Shown in pieces: positions 62,738-64,000 of a stretch of 64,000 nucleotides of DNA. Source of the stretch: Microbacterium sediminis. Its GTDB lineage: Bacteria > Actinomycetota > Actinomycetes > Actinomycetales > Microbacteriaceae. Made by a program: the position numbers and the translations under genes. The stretch's first letter is position 1. Each line of letters begins with the position of its first letter. Location: NCBI RefSeq assembly GCF_004564075.1, contig NZ_CP038256.1:1240001-1304000 (forward strand), in the 5' to 3' direction. The notes below the pieces were generated by a model, which saw only the letters and a list, made by a program, of their open reading frames with translations, was not told the DNA's origin and ran no database searches.

Positions 62738-63364
62738 TCACACTTCTGAGCCGAACGACGACACGACCGACGATGCGATCGCGCGCGCGCCGTCGCTCGT
62801 GGGCCCCGGCTCCGGCACGAACACCGCGCGGCGGTAGTACTCCAGCTCGCGGATCGACTCGAGGATGTCGGCGAGCGCGCGGTGCCCGCCGTCCTTCGCC
62901 GGCGCGTGGATGTAGGCGCGGGGGTACCAGCGCCGCGACAGCTCCTTCACGCTCGACACGTCGACGCTGCGGTAGTGCAGGTACTGGTCGATCTCCGGCA
63001 TGTACTTCGCCAGGAACATGCGGTCGGTGCCGATCGTGTTGCCGGCCAGCGGGGCCTTGCGCTCCTGCGGCGCGAACCGCTTGATGTACTCGAGCGAGAG
63101 GCGCTGCGCCTCCTCGAGCGAGACGCCGCGCTCCAGCTCCTCGTAGAGGCCGCTCGAGCGGTGCATGCGCGTGACGAAGTCGTTCATGTTCGCGAACGCC
63201 GCCGCGCTCGGCTTGATCACGACCTGGAACCCGGGATCGAGGATCCGCAGATTGAAGTCGGTGACGACGATCGCGATCTCCACCAGCTCATCGACCGCGA
63301 GGTCGAGTCCCGTCATCTCGCAGTCGATCCAGACGAGCCGGTCGTTCTCGGAAGCTCCCACCAT
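62738..63364 (-). CDS. orn: Oligoribonuclease
   Basis: A 208-residue DEDDh 3'-5' exonuclease that degrades short RNA oligonucleotides. WIDCEMTGLD (Exo I), GNTIGTDRMFLAKYMP (Exo II) and HRALADILESIREL (Exo III, catalytic His/Asp) are intact. The ATG at 63364 has a TAGGGT box (63377-63372, minus strand) 7 nt upstream; sequence further upstream in frame overlaps the tRNA-Arg gene. Confidence 0.96.
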   Translation of the reverse strand: MVGASENDRLVWIDCEMTGLDLAVDELVEIAIVVTDFNLRILDPGFQVVIKPSAAAFANMNDFVTRMHRSSGLYEELERGVSLEEAQRLSLEYIKRFAPQERKAPLAGNTIGTDRMFLAKYMPEIDQYLHYRSVDVSSVKELSRRWYPRAYIHAPAKDGGHRALADILESIRELEYYRRAVFVPEPGPTSDGARAIASSVVSSFGSEV

Positions 63365-63414
63365 GCCACCCACCCTATCGGCGGCCGCCGACGCGCCGGC
63401 TGAGCGGGAGAAGG

Positions 63415-63486
63415 TCCCCCAGGCACGATTCGAACGTGCGACCAACGGATTAGAAAGCCGATGCTCTTCCACTGAGCTACTGGGGG
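63415..63486 (-). tRNA. tRNA-Arg (TCT)
   Basis: A cloverleaf on the minus strand: acceptor CCCCCAG/CTGGGGG, D arm GCTC...GAGC, anticodon loop TTTCTAA (anticodon TCT) and T arm GCACG TTCGAAT CGTGC. The anticodon stem as read has only three Watson-Crick pairs, with T27-T43 and C31-T39 opposed. CCA is not fully encoded. Confidence 0.88.
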
Positions 63487-63554
63487 TCACCTTCCAGATT
63501 AGCCGGGGGAGCGGGGCGAACGCTGGTGGCGGAGCCGGGGCGTGCGCGCTCGCC

Positions 63555-63560
63555 TAGGCT
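63555..63560 (+). promoter_or_regulatory. Leaderless -10 box (TAGGCT) for msrA
   Basis: TAGGCT ends 6 nt before the msrA ATG; the intervening GGAGGC could also be read as a ribosome-binding site, but it is too close to the start for normal use. Confidence 0.5.
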
Positions 63561-63566
63561 GGAGGC

Positions 63567-64000
63567 ATGCAGACCTTCGTGCTCGCCGGTGGATGTTTCT
63601 GGTGCCTCGACGCGGCCTACCGCGCGCTGGACGGCGTGGAGAGCGTCGTCTCGGGGTACACGGGCGGCACCGTCGCTCAGCCGTCGTACGAGCTCGTGTG
63701 CACCGGCGCGACCGGCCACGCCGAGGCCGTGAAGGTCACGTTCGACGAGACGAAGATCCCGGCCGAGGTGATCCTCGACGCGTTCTTCACCATGCACGAC
63801 CCGCGGCAGCTGAACCACCAGGGCGCCGACCAGGGCACCCAGTACCGCTCGGCCATGTTCTACGCCGACGACGCGCAGCGCGCGCTGTTCGAGACCGCGC
63901 GCGAGCGCGCCACGCAGCTGTGGGACGCCCCGCTGGGAACCGAGGAGGGCACGGTCGTGACGACGATCGAGCCGCTCGCCGAGTTCTACGACGCCGAGGA
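63567..64000 (+). CDS. msrA: Peptide methionine sulfoxide reductase A (partial, 3' end outside window)
   Basis: The first 144 residues of MsrA, which reduces methionine-S-sulfoxide. GGCFWCLDAAYR at residues 8-19 contains the catalytic Cys, and SGYTGG, GHAEAVKV and GTQYRSAMFY are family segments. The reading frame is open at the right edge, so the C-terminus is missing. Confidence 0.96.
   Translation, partial: MQTFVLAGGCFWCLDAAYRALDGVESVVSGYTGGTVAQPSYELVCTGATGHAEAVKVTFDETKIPAEVILDAFFTMHDPRQLNHQGADQGTQYRSAMFYADDAQRALFETARERATQLWDAPLGTEEGTVVTTIEPLAEFYDAE

Overview
The window is high-GC, gene-dense DNA from an actinobacterium, most likely a member of Microbacteriaceae close to Microbacterium. 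The evidence is lineage-specific genes (whiA, rbpA, opcA, the clpS-DUF2017 pair), many GTG starts, frequent 4-bp ATGA/GTGA overlaps, and -10 boxes of the TAGRCT type placed 6-8 nt before start codons, which indicates leaderless mRNAs. The family assignment is inference.

Layout. 1-13936 is an accessory region. A NERD-domain/UvrD-like helicase runs off the left edge on the minus strand. Divergent from it is a five-gene plus-strand cluster: a DUF262/HNH (GmrSD-like) protein, a large Eco57I-like DNA adenine methylase, a PLD-domain SNF2 helicase, a Swt1-type HEPN/DUF3320 protein and a multi-pass membrane protein. This looks like an anti-phage defence system, and I cannot match the gene set exactly to a named type. 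14201-15658 is rpsA. 15723-24484 is a second insertion: a small VOC protein and a polycistronic peptide-type ABC transporter with a luciferase-like monooxygenase, two carboxymuconolactone decarboxylase/AhpD-fold proteins and a VOC protein. It separates rpsA from coaE-uvrB, which are usually close neighbours in actinobacteria.

24507-36527 is a DNA-repair and oxidative-stress block: coaE, uvrB, a large catalase, a zinc-ribbon protein divergent from an OhrR-like MarR regulator, then uvrA-uvrC-rapZ. 36686-50681 holds whiA, sodA, and central carbon metabolism: gap, pgk-tpiA, secG-rbpA on the plus strand, and the minus-strand pentose-phosphate operon tkt-tal-pgi-zwf-opcA-pgl. 51004-59163 holds ctaB, an MFS exporter, an acyl-CoA ligase, a hypothetical gene and gatCAB. 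59264-64000 holds dinB, a GerW-family protein, a small kinase, the minus-strand metallopeptidase-clpS-DUF2017 operon, tRNA-His, orn, tRNA-Arg and the start of msrA.

Main regulatory observations. uvrB, uvrA and dinB share an element TGTCGG(A/C)(G/A)-N8-(T/G)A(N)3T directly before a leaderless start, matching the PafBC-type (LexA-independent) DNA-damage promoter known from mycobacteria. A family of long inverted repeats occupies two convergent gene junctions: three tandem copies at a 172-bp period in 27243-27748 and one copy at 42401-42572.
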